The notes under the pieces are model-generated. The model was not told the origin of the DNA, did no database searches, and saw nothing but the letters and a program-made list of their open reading frames with translations. A stretch of 64,000 nucleotides of DNA from Microbacterium sp. Se63.02b (GTDB lineage: Bacteria; Actinomycetota; Actinomycetes; Actinomycetales; Microbacteriaceae). Positions 32,711 through 40,959 of this stretch are shown here, piece after piece (the first letter of the stretch is position 1; each line of letters starts with the position of its first letter). Location of the stretch: NCBI RefSeq assembly GCF_014171575.1, contig NZ_CP050453.1:992001-1056000 (forward strand), written 5' to 3'. The position numbers were made by a program, and so were the translations under genes.

Positions 32711-33277
32711 ATGGAAGACGAACGCTTTCGGAGAGCGCTCGAACACGCGGACGACGGCATCGTCGCCGGACGCGCGATGGACGGCGACGTCGAGGCGTTC
32801 GCCGTCCTCGTGCGCAGGTACACGCCGATGATGCGGGCGTACACGCAGCGGATGCTGAACGCCTCTGCCGACGTCGACGACGTCGTGCAGGAGTCGTTCG
32901 TCACGGCGTGGCAGCGGTTCGGGGAACTCGAAGACCCCGGGAAGGTCAAGAGCTGGCTGATGAGGATCGTCAGCCGGAAGGCCGTGGATCGCATCCGCGC
33001 CATCCGCCCCGCTGTCGACATCGACACGATCGATCGTCCGGCGCCGCTGCATGCATCACCGTCGGCGATCGTCGAGGTGAGAGCGGGCGTCGCGGCTCTC
33101 AGCGCGGCGCTCCGCGAGCTCCCCGATGCGCAACGCGAGTGCTGGGTCCTGCGGGAGATCGGCGGCTACTCGTACGAGGAGATCGCCGATGAACTCGACA
33201 TCCCCGTCACGACCGCCCGTGGCCTGTTGGCGCGGGCGCGCAGATACATGATCGTGCGGATGGAGGAGTGGCGATGA
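32711..33277 (+). CDS. ECF-like RNA polymerase sigma factor
   Basis: 188 residues. Region 2 covers about residues 25-95 (VEAFAVLVRRYTPMMRAYTQ, then DVDDVVQESFVTAWQRF, which binds the polymerase clamp), and region 4 covers about 130-180 (ALRELPDAQRECWVLREIGG then YSYEEIADELDIPVTTARG). No region 1 or 3 is present, as in ECF factors. I prefer ATG 32711 over GTG 32702 because GAGGGG lies at a good distance. Its stop overlaps the ATG of an Asp23-like gene (ATGA), and it follows the AmaP and CsbD genes, so it probably drives the envelope-stress regulon. Confidence 0.9.
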   Translation: MEDERFRRALEHADDGIVAGRAMDGDVEAFAVLVRRYTPMMRAYTQRMLNASADVDDVVQESFVTAWQRFGELEDPGKVKSWLMRIVSRKAVDRIRAIRPAVDIDTIDRPAPLHASPSAIVEVRAGVAALSAALRELPDAQRECWVLREIGGYSYEEIADELDIPVTTARGLLARARRYMIVRMEEWR

Positions 33278-33828
33278 CCGACGAGAGAGAGACTCCTGAC
33301 GTGCGCCGACTGGGGCTGGAGCCCACCGATCTCGACGGGCACACGCTCGACGAGCTGACCGACTATCTCGATGCGGGACGACAGCCCGCCGACCGCTCCA
33401 TCGACGAATCCCCCGGCTGTCAGCTGGCGCTGGACGCTCTGGAGCGGCTGCACGGACTCGGGGCGGAACTCATCGCCGCCGAAGCCGCAGCCGAACGGGA
33501 GGTCGACCAGGGCTGGGTCGACCGGATCCTCAGCGGCATCGCCATGGACGCGCGTGCCGGACGACGCATCCGCTTCGACTCCCCGGATCCGACCGCCGAC
33601 CTCGGCATCACGGAGGGTGCGATCCGGGGACTCATCCGTTCAGCGGAGCGTGCCGTGCCGGGTCTGCTCATCGGGCGCTGCCGGCTCGACGGAGACCTGA
33701 CCGAGCCGGGTGCGCCGGTTCGCGTGACCATCGACGCGAGCGCTCTGCACGGTCAGCCGATCCCGCTGATCGCCGAGCAGCTGCGCGCCGAGGTCGACCG
33801 CGACCTCCGCGCGCACACACCCCACTGA
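33274..33828 (+). CDS. Asp23-like protein coupled to the sigma factor (possible anti-sigma partner)
   Basis: 184 residues with no membrane helix. The N-terminal 50 residues (LDGHTLDELTDYLDAGRQPA, then SIDESPGCQLALDALERLHG) resemble the short helical N-terminus of anti-sigma factors, without the HxxxCxxC zinc site. The C-terminal half (ITEGAIRGLIRSAERAVPGL through AEQLRAEVDRDLRAH) fits an Asp23-type alpha-beta domain. The start at 33274 overlaps the sigma factor stop and is preceded by GGAGGAG. Four-base overlap with a sigma gene is the usual place for its regulator. The role is inferred. Confidence 0.65.
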   Translation: MTDERETPDVRRLGLEPTDLDGHTLDELTDYLDAGRQPADRSIDESPGCQLALDALERLHGLGAELIAAEAAAEREVDQGWVDRILSGIAMDARAGRRIRFDSPDPTADLGITEGAIRGLIRSAERAVPGLLIGRCRLDGDLTEPGAPVRVTIDASALHGQPIPLIAEQLRAEVDRDLRAHTPH

Positions 33829-33877
33829 ACGTCGTCGCGATCGACATCGCGATCCGAGACATCCGGGAGGTGTCCTC

Positions 33878-34243
33878 GTGGACGCAGGAGAGCTGATGAC
33901 GCCGGACGCGCGCACCGAACTCGCCGTTCACATCGAGGAGGCGGTTCGCGCGACGCCGGGGGTGCGCGCCGTGTTCCGCTCTGGGTCGCTCATCTCCAAC
34001 CTGCTGCGCGCCGGAGCGGCCGCGCTCGGCACCCGCAAGGACGACGAACCGATCGTGGCCGTCGTCTCCTCGGGCGATGGAGTCGTGGTGGAGGCATCCA
34101 TCGGGGTGGATTCCGATTCGCGGTCGGAGGACATCCTGCGTGCGGTGCAGGCCGAGATCGACGCGATCCTGGTGGAGCGCGGCGTGCGGCGGCAGAGCAT
34201 CACCCTCACAGTGGTGCACGTGCAGCCCCGCGAGGCGGCCTGA
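33878..34243 (+). CDS. Asp23/Gls24-like small protein
   Basis: 121 residues, GTG start after GGGAGG. It has no signal or membrane helix. The helix-strand pattern TELAVHIEEAVRATPGVRAV, then EPIVAVVSSGDGVVVEASIG, then SITLTVVHVQP is that of a reduced Asp23 domain: an amphipathic helix followed by beta strands. It is the last gene of the stress cluster, ending at a large inverted-repeat terminator. Confidence 0.65.
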   Translation: MDAGELMTPDARTELAVHIEEAVRATPGVRAVFRSGSLISNLLRAGAAALGTRKDDEPIVAVVSSGDGVVVEASIGVDSDSRSEDILRAVQAEIDAILVERGVRRQSITLTVVHVQPREAA

Positions 34244-34254
34244 GCGGAATCGCG

Positions 34255-34305
34255 TGACGACGGTGTGCCGCGGACGACGATGTGCCGCTGACGACGGTGT
34301 GCCGC
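34255..34305. repeat. Three tandem 17-bp repeats (GACGACGGTGTGCCGC)
   Basis: Units start at 34255, 34272 and 34289 with period exactly 17. The first and third are identical over TGACGACGGTGTGCCGC, and the middle one differs at two bases. The third unit is the left arm of the terminator stem that follows, so the array looks like duplicated copies of one terminator arm. Confidence 0.85.
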
Positions 34306-34332
34306 TCCCCGAGGAGAGCGGCACACCGTCGT
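34291..34332. terminator. Bidirectional terminator with 17-bp stem
   Basis: ACGACGGTGTGCCGCTC (34291-34307) pairs perfectly with GAGCGGCACACCGTCGT (34316-34332) around an 8-base loop. It lies between the converging stress cluster (plus strand) and the NmrA-like gene (minus strand), so it can serve both. The two tandem copies upstream could pair with the same right arm and form alternative hairpins. Confidence 0.85.
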
Positions 34333-34341
34333 GGGCAGCGA

Positions 34342-35187
34342 TCAGGCCGCGGCGCGCAGCCCCTCGACGAGGGGTGTGGTGGGACGGCCGATGAGCCGTG
34401 CGAGCGTGCCGTCGGAGTCGGCGAGGGCGCCGTTCTTGATCCCGGCATCGAGTGCGGCGACGAATCCGGCCGTGCCCTCATCCAGCCCGGCTTCGCGGAG
34501 GGCTGCGATCTGGGCGTCGGCGTCGAGCGGCACGAAGGAGACCTCGCGACCGGTCACTTCGGAGAACGCGGCGGCCAGGTCGGTGTACGTCCAGGCGACA
34601 TCGCCACCGAGCTCGTAGACCTCGCCGACGTGGCCGTCTTCGAGCGCCACGACGGCGGCGGCCTCGGCGAAGTCCTTGCGGCTGGCCGAGGCGACGCGTC
34701 CGTCGCCGGTGCCCGCGGCGAGCACACCCGTCTCGGCGGCCCTGGCGAGATCCGCGACGTAGTTCTCGGTGTACCAGTTGTTGCGGAGGATCACGGCAGG
34801 CAGCCCCGCGGCGGCGATGAGCTCCTCCGTCGCCTTGTGCTCCGGTGCCAGGACGAGGTCGCTCGTCGTGGCCTTGGGGGCGCTCGTGTAGATGAACTTG
34901 GAGACACCCGCAGCCGCGGCCGCGTCGATGACCACCCGGTGCTGTGCCACTCGCTGCCCGACCTCGGATCCCGAGACGAGCACGACGGTGTCGACGCCGT
35001 CCACGGCGGCGGCGACCGAAGCGGGGTCGGTGTAGTCGAGGTGCACGACCGGCACACCCAGGTCGGCGCCCTTCGCGGTGTCGCGGGCCCCCGCGACGAT
35101 CGACTGGGGGTCTGCTCCGCGCTCGATCAGGCTGGAGATGATGAGGCGACCGAGGTTGCCGGTCGCGCCGGTGACGAGGATGGTCAT
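34342..35187 (-). CDS. NmrA-like NAD(P)-binding oxidoreductase (QorB type)
   Basis: 281 residues, atypical short-chain dehydrogenase fold. The N-terminal MTILVTGATGNLGRLIISSL has the GxxGxxG dinucleotide site. The continuation (FIYTSAPKA, LRNNWYTENY, and the C-terminal half with YELGGD) matches the NAD(P)H:quinone oxidoreductase QorB/NmrA-like group. AAAGGA precedes the ATG at 35187. It is divergent from an HxlR-type regulator, a very common pairing in which the regulator senses quinone or oxidative stress. Confidence 0.9.
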   Translation of the reverse strand: MTILVTGATGNLGRLIISSLIERGADPQSIVAGARDTAKGADLGVPVVHLDYTDPASVAAAVDGVDTVVLVSGSEVGQRVAQHRVVIDAAAAAGVSKFIYTSAPKATTSDLVLAPEHKATEELIAAAGLPAVILRNNWYTENYVADLARAAETGVLAAGTGDGRVASASRKDFAEAAAVVALEDGHVGEVYELGGDVAWTYTDLAAAFSEVTGREVSFVPLDADAQIAALREAGLDEGTAGFVAALDAGIKNGALADSDGTLARLIGRPTTPLVEGLRAAA

Positions 35188-35280
35188 GAGGGTCCTTTCG
35201 TAAGTGACACCCTCGACAACCCGTCGACCGGGTGAGAACATTCCGCCCAAGGGGTACCCACTTTGACGTAAGGTACCGAC

Positions 35281-35646
35281 ATGACGGTAAGTTTTGCCCA
35301 GATAAAGGAATCCACGCCGTTCGTCTTCGACCAGAACTGCGGCACGCGCGTGATCCTCGACCACATCATGAGCAAGTGGGGCGTGCTGGTGCTCTCCCCC
35401 CTGTCCGACGGCACGCACCGATGGGGGGAGCTCCGCCGCGAGGTCGACGGGATCAGCGAGAAGATGCTCGCCTCGACGTTGCGCACCCTCGCGGAGGACG
35501 GACTGGTGCATCGGGAATCGTTGCCGACCGTGCCGCCGCACGTCGAGTACAGCCTGACGCCGCTCGGCCGCGACCTGATGGAGCGGATGCTGCCGCTGAT
35601 GGCGTGGGTCGCTGACCACGCCGACAGCATGCTCGATCGCGTCTGA
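35281..35646 (+). CDS. HxlR family transcriptional regulator
   Basis: 121 residues, single winged-helix domain. CGTRVILDHIMSKWGVLVLS is the typical opening helix with a Cys near residue 20 that could sense redox state, followed by WGELRREVDGISEKMLASTL (recognition helix) and YSLTPLGRDLMERM. It is divergent from the NmrA-like oxidoreductase with 93 bases between the starts, where GGTACC occurs twice (35251-35256 and 35270-35275) as a possible binding element. Confidence 0.92.
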   Translation: MTVSFAQIKESTPFVFDQNCGTRVILDHIMSKWGVLVLSPLSDGTHRWGELRREVDGISEKMLASTLRTLAEDGLVHRESLPTVPPHVEYSLTPLGRDLMERMLPLMAWVADHADSMLDRV

Positions 35647-35709
35647 TTGTGCGGAATCCGTCGCCGATGAGCGCAGCTGGCTGCGGATTCGGAAGGTTCC
35701 AGAAAGAGA

Positions 35710-35739
35710 TTGACGCGATAACCGCAGTGGCCGTACTGT
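35710..35739 (+). promoter_or_regulatory. Promoter of the APC permease gene (leaderless)
   Basis: TTGACG (35710-35715) and TACTGT (35734-35739) with an 18-base spacer. The expected start of transcription falls at or next to the ATG at 35747, so this mRNA should have no leader. Confidence 0.65.
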
Positions 35740-35746
35740 TCTGAAC

Positions 35747-37285
35747 ATGGCAACGACGCCCATTCACCTTGAACGACCCGACGGCAAGGGACTGGCTGCA
35801 GGCACGCTGGGCCTGTGGGGATCCACCGTCATCGGTCTGGCCTCGACGGCACCCGTCTATTCGCTCGTCGCGACGCTCGGCTTCGTGGTGCTCGCCGTCG
35901 GCGCACAGGCGCCGATCGCGTTCATCATCGCCTTCGTCCCGATGCTCCTGATCGCGTTCGCCTACCGCGAGCTCAACAACGCCGTCCCCGACTGCGGCAC
36001 CACGTTCACCTGGGGGACGAAGGCGTTCGGGCCGTGGGTGGGCTGGATGGGAGGCTGGGGTGTCGCGGTCGCCGGAATGGTGGTCCTCGCGAACCTCGCC
36101 CAGATCGCCTCCGTCTACTTCTGGTCGCTGATCGGACAAGACCTCGAGAACAACGACTGGCGCGTCGTCGTCGTGGCCGTGATCTTCATCGCCGCCATGA
36201 CCTGGGTCAGCTGGCGCGGGGTCGAGATCGGCGAGCGCATCCAGAACATCCTGCTCGGTATCCAGTACCTGGCGCTGGCGATCTTCGTCGTGACCGCGCT
36301 GTGGCAGTTCTTCGCCGGCACGGCGCCGAACCCGACCCCGTTCGACTGGGAATGGATGAACCCCTTCGCGTTCACAGACTGGTCGGGCTTCACCGAGGCC
36401 ATCCTGCTCGCCCTGTTCATCTACTGGGGCTGGGACACCTGCCTCGCGCTCAACGAGGAGACCAAGGACCCGAAGCGCATCCCCGGCCGCGCCGCGCTGC
36501 TGACCACCGTGATCCTGCTGTTCACGTACGTCGCGGTCACCATCGCGGCCATGATGTACGCGGGACTCGGGGAAGACGGCACAGGGCTCGGCAACGAGGC
36601 GAACGCGGACGACTTCTTCCTCGCGATCAAAGACGGGCTGCTCGGCCCGTTCGGCTGGGTGCTTGTGGTGTCGGTGATCATCTCCGCGATCTCGTCGACC
36701 CAGACCACGATCCTCCCGACCGCACGCGGAACGCTCGCGATGGGCGTCTATCGCGCCCTCCCTGCGCGGTTCAAGGACGTGCACCCCACGTACAAGACCC
36801 CGTCGTTCTCGACCATCGTGATGGGGGTCGTCGCCTCGGTCTACTACATCGGCATGACCCTGATCAGCGACAACATCCTGCAGGACTCGATCCTGTCCCT
36901 CGGCCTCGCGATCGCGTTCTACTACGCCATCACCGGCTTCGCGTGCGTGTGGTACTTCCGGAAGGATCTGACCGCTTCGCCGCGGGAGTTCTTCTTCAAG
37001 GGGCTGTTCCCGCTGCTCGGCGGCGTCATGCTGACGTGGGCGTTCGTGCAGTCCGCGATCGACATGTGGGACGTCGACTACGGGTACACGGTCCTGTTCG
37101 GCATCGGCGGCACGTTCGTGATCGGCGTCGGCTCGCTCGCGTTCGGCCTGGTGCTGATGTTCGTCTGGTACCTGTTCCCGCGGTCGAAGAGGTTCTTCCG
37201 CGGCGAGAGCCTCAACCGTGACACCGAGGTGATGGTGCCTGATGAGCCGGCGGTGACCATCCGCTCGATCGACGGCGGCATCTGA
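35747..37285 (+). CDS. APC superfamily amino acid permease
   Basis: 512 residues with about 12-14 hydrophobic helices. The opening helix GLWGSTVIGLASTAPVYSLV, the charged loop ELNNAVPDCGTTFTWGTKAFG and YWGWDTCLALNEETKDPKRIP are typical of the APC group that exchanges or imports amino acids or amines. The C-terminus is a short acidic tail. It is monocistronic from its own promoter, with truA starting 41 bases later. The substrate is not readable. Confidence 0.9.
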   Translation: MATTPIHLERPDGKGLAAGTLGLWGSTVIGLASTAPVYSLVATLGFVVLAVGAQAPIAFIIAFVPMLLIAFAYRELNNAVPDCGTTFTWGTKAFGPWVGWMGGWGVAVAGMVVLANLAQIASVYFWSLIGQDLENNDWRVVVVAVIFIAAMTWVSWRGVEIGERIQNILLGIQYLALAIFVVTALWQFFAGTAPNPTPFDWEWMNPFAFTDWSGFTEAILLALFIYWGWDTCLALNEETKDPKRIPGRAALLTTVILLFTYVAVTIAAMMYAGLGEDGTGLGNEANADDFFLAIKDGLLGPFGWVLVVSVIISAISSTQTTILPTARGTLAMGVYRALPARFKDVHPTYKTPSFSTIVMGVVASVYYIGMTLISDNILQDSILSLGLAIAFYYAITGFACVWYFRKDLTASPREFFFKGLFPLLGGVMLTWAFVQSAIDMWDVDYGYTVLFGIGGTFVIGVGSLAFGLVLMFVWYLFPRSKRFFRGESLNRDTEVMVPDEPAVTIRSIDGGI

Positions 37286-37326
37286 CACCGCCGGTCACCG
37301 CGGCCATGCTGTCCTAGGCTTGCTCC

Positions 37327-38175
37327 GTGCGCATCCGGCTCGACATCGCCTACGACGGCACCCACTTCCGCGGGTGGGCGAAGCAGCCGACGCTGCGGAC
37401 GGTGCAGGGAACGCTCGAAGCGGCCCTGGCCCGGATCCTGGGGTCGGATGTGCAGCTCGTCGTCGCCGGCCGCACGGATGCGGGCGTGCATGCGAGCGGA
37501 CAGGTCGCGCACGTCGATCTCGACGAGAAGCAGTGGTCGCGCATCGAGGCCCGGAACGGACGGGCTCCCCTGGAGCCGGCCGAGACCATCGCCGGTCGCA
37601 TCCGCGGGGTGCTCGGCGCATACTCCGACGTCACTGTCGCTCGTTCGTCGCTCGCGCCGGAGGGCTTCGACGCCCGATTCTCGGCCGTCTGGCGCCGCTA
37701 CCGCTATCGCCTCGCGGACGCACAGGCCGGCTTCGACCCGCTGCGACGCCTCGACACGACCAGCATCCGCGGCCACCTCGACGTGGAGGCCATGGATGCG
37801 GCGGCGCGGACGCTCATCGGACTGCATGACTTCGCCGCGTACTGCAAGCCCCGCGAAGAGGCGACCACGATCCGCACGCTGCTCGACTATCGGTGGTCGC
37901 GCGACGCTGAGGGAGTTCTCGTCGCCGAGGTCAAGGCCGACGCGTTCTGCCACAGCATGGTCCGCGCACTCGTCGGCGCGTGCGCGGCCGTGGGGGAGGG
38001 GCGCCTGGACGTCGACGACCTGGTCGTGCTGCGCGACGCCCTGACGCGCACCAGCGAGTTCAAGGTGCTGGCCGCCCGGGGCCTGATCCTCACCGAGGTG
38101 GGGTACCCCGCAGACGAGCTGCTCGCGGCACGCGCGGAGCAGACGCGGGCCCGTCGCGATCGAACGAGCGGCTGA
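37327..38175 (+). CDS. truA: tRNA pseudouridine(38-40) synthase TruA
   Basis: 282 residues. Isomerises uridine to pseudouridine at positions 38-40 of the tRNA anticodon arm. The N-terminal IAYDGTHFRGWAKQP and the catalytic AGRTDAGVHASGQVAH, with nucleophile Asp51, are diagnostic, as is FCHSMVRALVGACAAVG near the end. The GTG start has no ribosome site and a TAGGCT -10-like element 7 bases upstream, consistent with a leaderless message. In many actinobacteria truA follows rplQ; here it is separate from the ribosomal genes. Confidence 0.96.
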   Translation: MRIRLDIAYDGTHFRGWAKQPTLRTVQGTLEAALARILGSDVQLVVAGRTDAGVHASGQVAHVDLDEKQWSRIEARNGRAPLEPAETIAGRIRGVLGAYSDVTVARSSLAPEGFDARFSAVWRRYRYRLADAQAGFDPLRRLDTTSIRGHLDVEAMDAAARTLIGLHDFAAYCKPREEATTIRTLLDYRWSRDAEGVLVAEVKADAFCHSMVRALVGACAAVGEGRLDVDDLVVLRDALTRTSEFKVLAARGLILTEVGYPADELLAARAEQTRARRDRTSG

Positions 38176-38182
38176 AGACGCG

Positions 38183-39106
38183 ATGGCGACGCGGGGTGGC
38201 GAGCGGCGGGGAGCATTCGCCGCGGCACTGCGCGCAGCGATCTCGGAGCGGGGTATCACGCTCGCGCGGCTCCAGCAGCAGCTCGTCGACGACGGCAATG
38301 CCGTGTCGATGGCGACGCTCAGCTACTGGCGCTCGGGCGACCGCCAACCGGAAGGTGCCCAGTCGCTGAGCGTCGTCGAGGGCATCGAGGATCGTCTGCG
38401 GCTCGGTCGCGGTCATCTGAGTGCTCTGCTCGGACCCTCTGTGCGGCTCGGATCCATCCCCCCGCCGCGGCTGCCGTTCGACGAGGAGCGTGAGAACCGC
38501 GAGACCGCGGAGACTCTGGCGGCCCTGCGTTCCACTCCACAGGACACGCTGCGCGACCTGTCGACGCAGCTGACCGTGCAGGTCGGGGCCGACGGAGCCG
38601 TCGAGCGGACCGTGATGCGTTCGCTCGTGCAGGCGACACAGGGCGTCATCACCGAGATCCCCCTCATCGACGTCGCGCCGGCGGAGACCGCGATCCTGTC
38701 CATCATCTCCGACGTGGTCGGAGGGCGCGTCGACCGCGAGTAACTGCATCCAGGACACCTGTTGTCCGGTGTGGTGATCGCGCTCGATGACCCCGTCACC
38801 GTCGGCGAGACGACCCTCCTCGAGTTCACGGAGACCTTCCCTGCCGGGTATCCACCGAGGCAGTCGGCATGGCACGCGACGTCGCGACCGGCCAGGGAGA
38901 CGCTCATCTGGGTGCTTTTCCATCCCGATGCGCAGCCCAGCTGGTGCGAGGAGTACACGGAGACCGACGACGAATACGCCTCCGTGATGAGGGCGGTGCG
39001 CAGTGGATCGGTGCATGTAGCCCGTCACGGCTGCGGGCCTGGTGTGCTGGGCGTCCGCTGGGGATACGACGCCGACCCGAAGCCGGGGCACAGCCGGGAC
39101 GAGTAG
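38183..39106 (+). pseudogene. HTH-domain protein interrupted by an in-frame TAA
   Basis: The N-terminal part (RGAFAAALRAAISERGITLA, then ATLSYWRSGDRQPEGAQSL) is a Cro/CI-like helix-turn-helix followed by a helical region. The frame meets TAA at 38741-38743, and the same frame continues without shift for 120 more codons, LHPGHLLSGVVIALDD to GYDADPKPGHSRDE. The two halves read as one protein of about 307 residues. A single A to C change would give TAC. It may be a real nonsense mutation, a sequencing substitution, or two separate genes, with the second starting at TTG 38762. Confidence 0.65.
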
Positions 39107-39119
39107 CGTTGGGGGGATC

Positions 39120-39788
39120 ATGAAGGTCATCTCGTACAACCTCCAGAAGCATCGCGCGGCCGGAGAGCTCGCGGCGCTCGTCGGTACGCACGATCCTGAC
39201 ATCCTCTGCCTCCAGGAGTGCGATGTGCCCGCCCTTCCCGCGCAGATCGGCGATCTCGTGCTGGCGGATGCGACCCAGGGCAACCGCCTCGGACTCGCGC
39301 TCTTCTACCGCTCCAGTACGTACCACCTGCAGGCCATCCGCACCCTCGGGCTGAAGAAATCGCTGCACGACCGCATCGCCAAACCCGCACACGAACGCGT
39401 GCTGGGGGCCCGGCTGCGCGACATCGACGACGGCCAGGACTTCATCGTCGCCTCGTTCCACGCCGCGCCCCTCACGGCGCTGAACTCCCTTCGTCGGCAT
39501 CAGATCCGCGCCGCGCTGACCGAGCTGGCGACTCTGGGCGAAGGCCTGCCGCAGCTCATGGTCGGCGACTACAACTACCCCGTGTTCAAGGAGAACCTCG
39601 GGCAGGCCGTGCGCGATCACGGGTATGCGCTGTCGCTCAGTGACGACCACACCTACACCCGCTACCGGGTGTTCCGCGGGCACTACGACTTCGCGACGTC
39701 CGCCGGATTCGAGATCGAGCGCATCACGACGCTGCCGCAGGGATCCAGCGACCACCGTCCGATCCTCGTCACGGTCACCCCGGACTGA
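39120..39788 (+). CDS. Endonuclease/exonuclease/phosphatase (EEP) family protein
   Basis: 222 residues. The fold's metal and catalytic motifs are in order: VISYNLQKH, then CLQECD (metal-binding Glu), VASFHAAP, LMVGDYNYP (Asp/Asn pair), and SSDHRPILV with the catalytic Asp-His. Members hydrolyse phosphodiester or phosphomonoester bonds of nucleic acids, lipids or inositol phosphates, and the substrate here is unknown. No signal peptide, so cytoplasmic. The start at 39120 lies 14 bases after the stop of the preceding gene, with a G-rich ribosome site. Confidence 0.88.
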   Translation: MKVISYNLQKHRAAGELAALVGTHDPDILCLQECDVPALPAQIGDLVLADATQGNRLGLALFYRSSTYHLQAIRTLGLKKSLHDRIAKPAHERVLGARLRDIDDGQDFIVASFHAAPLTALNSLRRHQIRAALTELATLGEGLPQLMVGDYNYPVFKENLGQAVRDHGYALSLSDDHTYTRYRVFRGHYDFATSAGFEIERITTLPQGSSDHRPILVTVTPD

Positions 39789-39809
39789 GCGGGGCCGCAG
39801 GGGAGCGGT

Positions 39810-39838
39810 TTGGGCAATCGCCCGGTGTGGCGTATGAT
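39810..39838 (+). promoter_or_regulatory. rplM promoter
   Basis: TTGGGC (39810-39815) and TATGAT (39833-39838) are 17 bases apart. It would transcribe rplM, rpsI and glmM with a leader of about 140 bases. Confidence 0.7.
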
Positions 39839-39985
39839 TTCCCTTTGGTGCCTTTCCCTGTTCGCGGGATGAAGGGCATCGTCCGAACGTGAGCCCTCCA
39901 CTGGCGTGTTCCTCCCTCTAGGGAAGAACCACCCCGGAGTGGGATTCACGAACTTCTCCGTTCGACACAAGAAAGCAGCACTATC
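39839..39985 (+). ncRNA. Structured 5' leader of rplM (candidate L13 autoregulatory element)
   Basis: The long leader holds nested pairings: GTGA (39889-39892) with TCAC (39946-39949) and CCACT (39898-39902) with AGTGG (39938-39942), enclosing the hairpin arms GTTCCTCCCT (39908-39917) and AGGGAAGAAC (39920-39929). L13 leaders that allow feedback by the protein are known in other bacteria, and this could be an actinobacterial equivalent. I cannot match it to a defined family, so the RNA element call is tentative. Confidence 0.4.
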
Positions 39986-40432
39986 GTGACGCGCACTTAC
40001 ACCCCCAAGGCTGGCGAAGTCCAGCGCGACTGGGTCGTCATCGACGCCACCGACGTCGTTCTCGGCCGTCTGGCTTCGCACGCCGCTACGCTCCTGCGTG
40101 GCAAGCACAAGCCGACCTTCGCCAACCACATCGACTCGGGTGACTTCGTCATCATCGTGAACGCCGACAAGGTCGCGCTCACCGGTCAGAAGCTCCAGAA
40201 GAAGCTGGCCTACCGCCACTCCGGTTACCCGGGCGGCCTGAAGTCGGTCACCTACGCCGAGCTCCTCGAGAAGAACCCGGTCCGCGCTGTGGAGAAGGCC
40301 ATCCGTGGCATGCTCCCCAAGAACAGCCTCGGCCGCCAGCAGCTGTCGAAGCTCAAGGTCTACGTCGGCGGAGAGCACCCGCACGCCGCGCAGCAGCCGC
40401 AGACGTACACCCTCGACCAGGTCGCCCAGTAA
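39986..40432 (+). CDS. rplM: 50S ribosomal protein L13
   Basis: 148 residues. [20 protein letters not shown] and [20 protein letters not shown] are the family N-terminus, followed by [20 protein letters not shown] and [20 protein letters not shown]. It is an early assembly protein of the large subunit. GTG start at 39986. It begins an operon with rpsI (27 bases later) and glmM, as in most actinobacteria. Confidence 0.99.
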   Translation: MTRTYTPKAGEVQRDWVVIDATDVVLGRLASHAATLLRGKHKPTFANHIDSGDFVIIVNADKVALTGQKLQKKLAYRHSGYPGGLKSVTYAELLEKNPVRAVEKAIRGMLPKNSLGRQQLSKLKVYVGGEHPHAAQQPQTYTLDQVAQ

Positions 40433-40459
40433 GCGCCGTAAAGACTTAAGGACATACTC

Positions 40460-40945
40460 GTGGCTGACATCCAGGACACCACCGAAACCCCCCAGAACTT
40501 CTCGACGTCGACTCCCGAGACCGACGCGGTCGAGGCGGCTCCCCGCCCCGTCCTCAGCGTCCCGGGTGCCGCTGTCGGCCGTCGCAAGCAGGCCATCGCC
40601 CGCGTGCGCATCGTCCCCGGCTCGGGCACGATCACGGTCAACGGCCGCACGATCGAGGACTACTTCCCGAACAAGCTGCACCAGCAGCTGATCAACGACC
40701 CGTTCACCGTTCTGAACCTCGCCGGTGCGTACGACGTCATCGCGCGCATCTCCGGTGGCGGCCCCTCGGGCCAGGCCGGTGCGCTTCGCCTCGGCATCGC
40801 TCGTTCGCTGAACGGCATCGACGAGGAGAACAACCGTCCGACCCTGAAGAAGGCCGGCTTCCTCTCGCGCGACGCGCGCGTCAAGGAGCGCAAGAAGGCT
40901 GGACTCAAGAAGGCCCGCAAGGCGCCTCAGTACTCGAAGCGTTAA
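40460..40945 (+). CDS. rpsI: 30S ribosomal protein S9
   Basis: 161 residues. The core [20 protein letters not shown] and the C-terminal tail RKAPQYSKR, whose end reaches the P-site tRNA, are diagnostic. An acidic extension of about 35 residues ([19 protein letters not shown]) precedes it, as usual in Actinobacteria. GTG start. Confidence 0.99.
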   Translation: MADIQDTTETPQNFSTSTPETDAVEAAPRPVLSVPGAAVGRRKQAIARVRIVPGSGTITVNGRTIEDYFPNKLHQQLINDPFTVLNLAGAYDVIARISGGGPSGQAGALRLGIARSLNGIDEENNRPTLKKAGFLSRDARVKERKKAGLKKARKAPQYSKR

Positions 40946-40959
40946 GGTCCACTGCTCCG

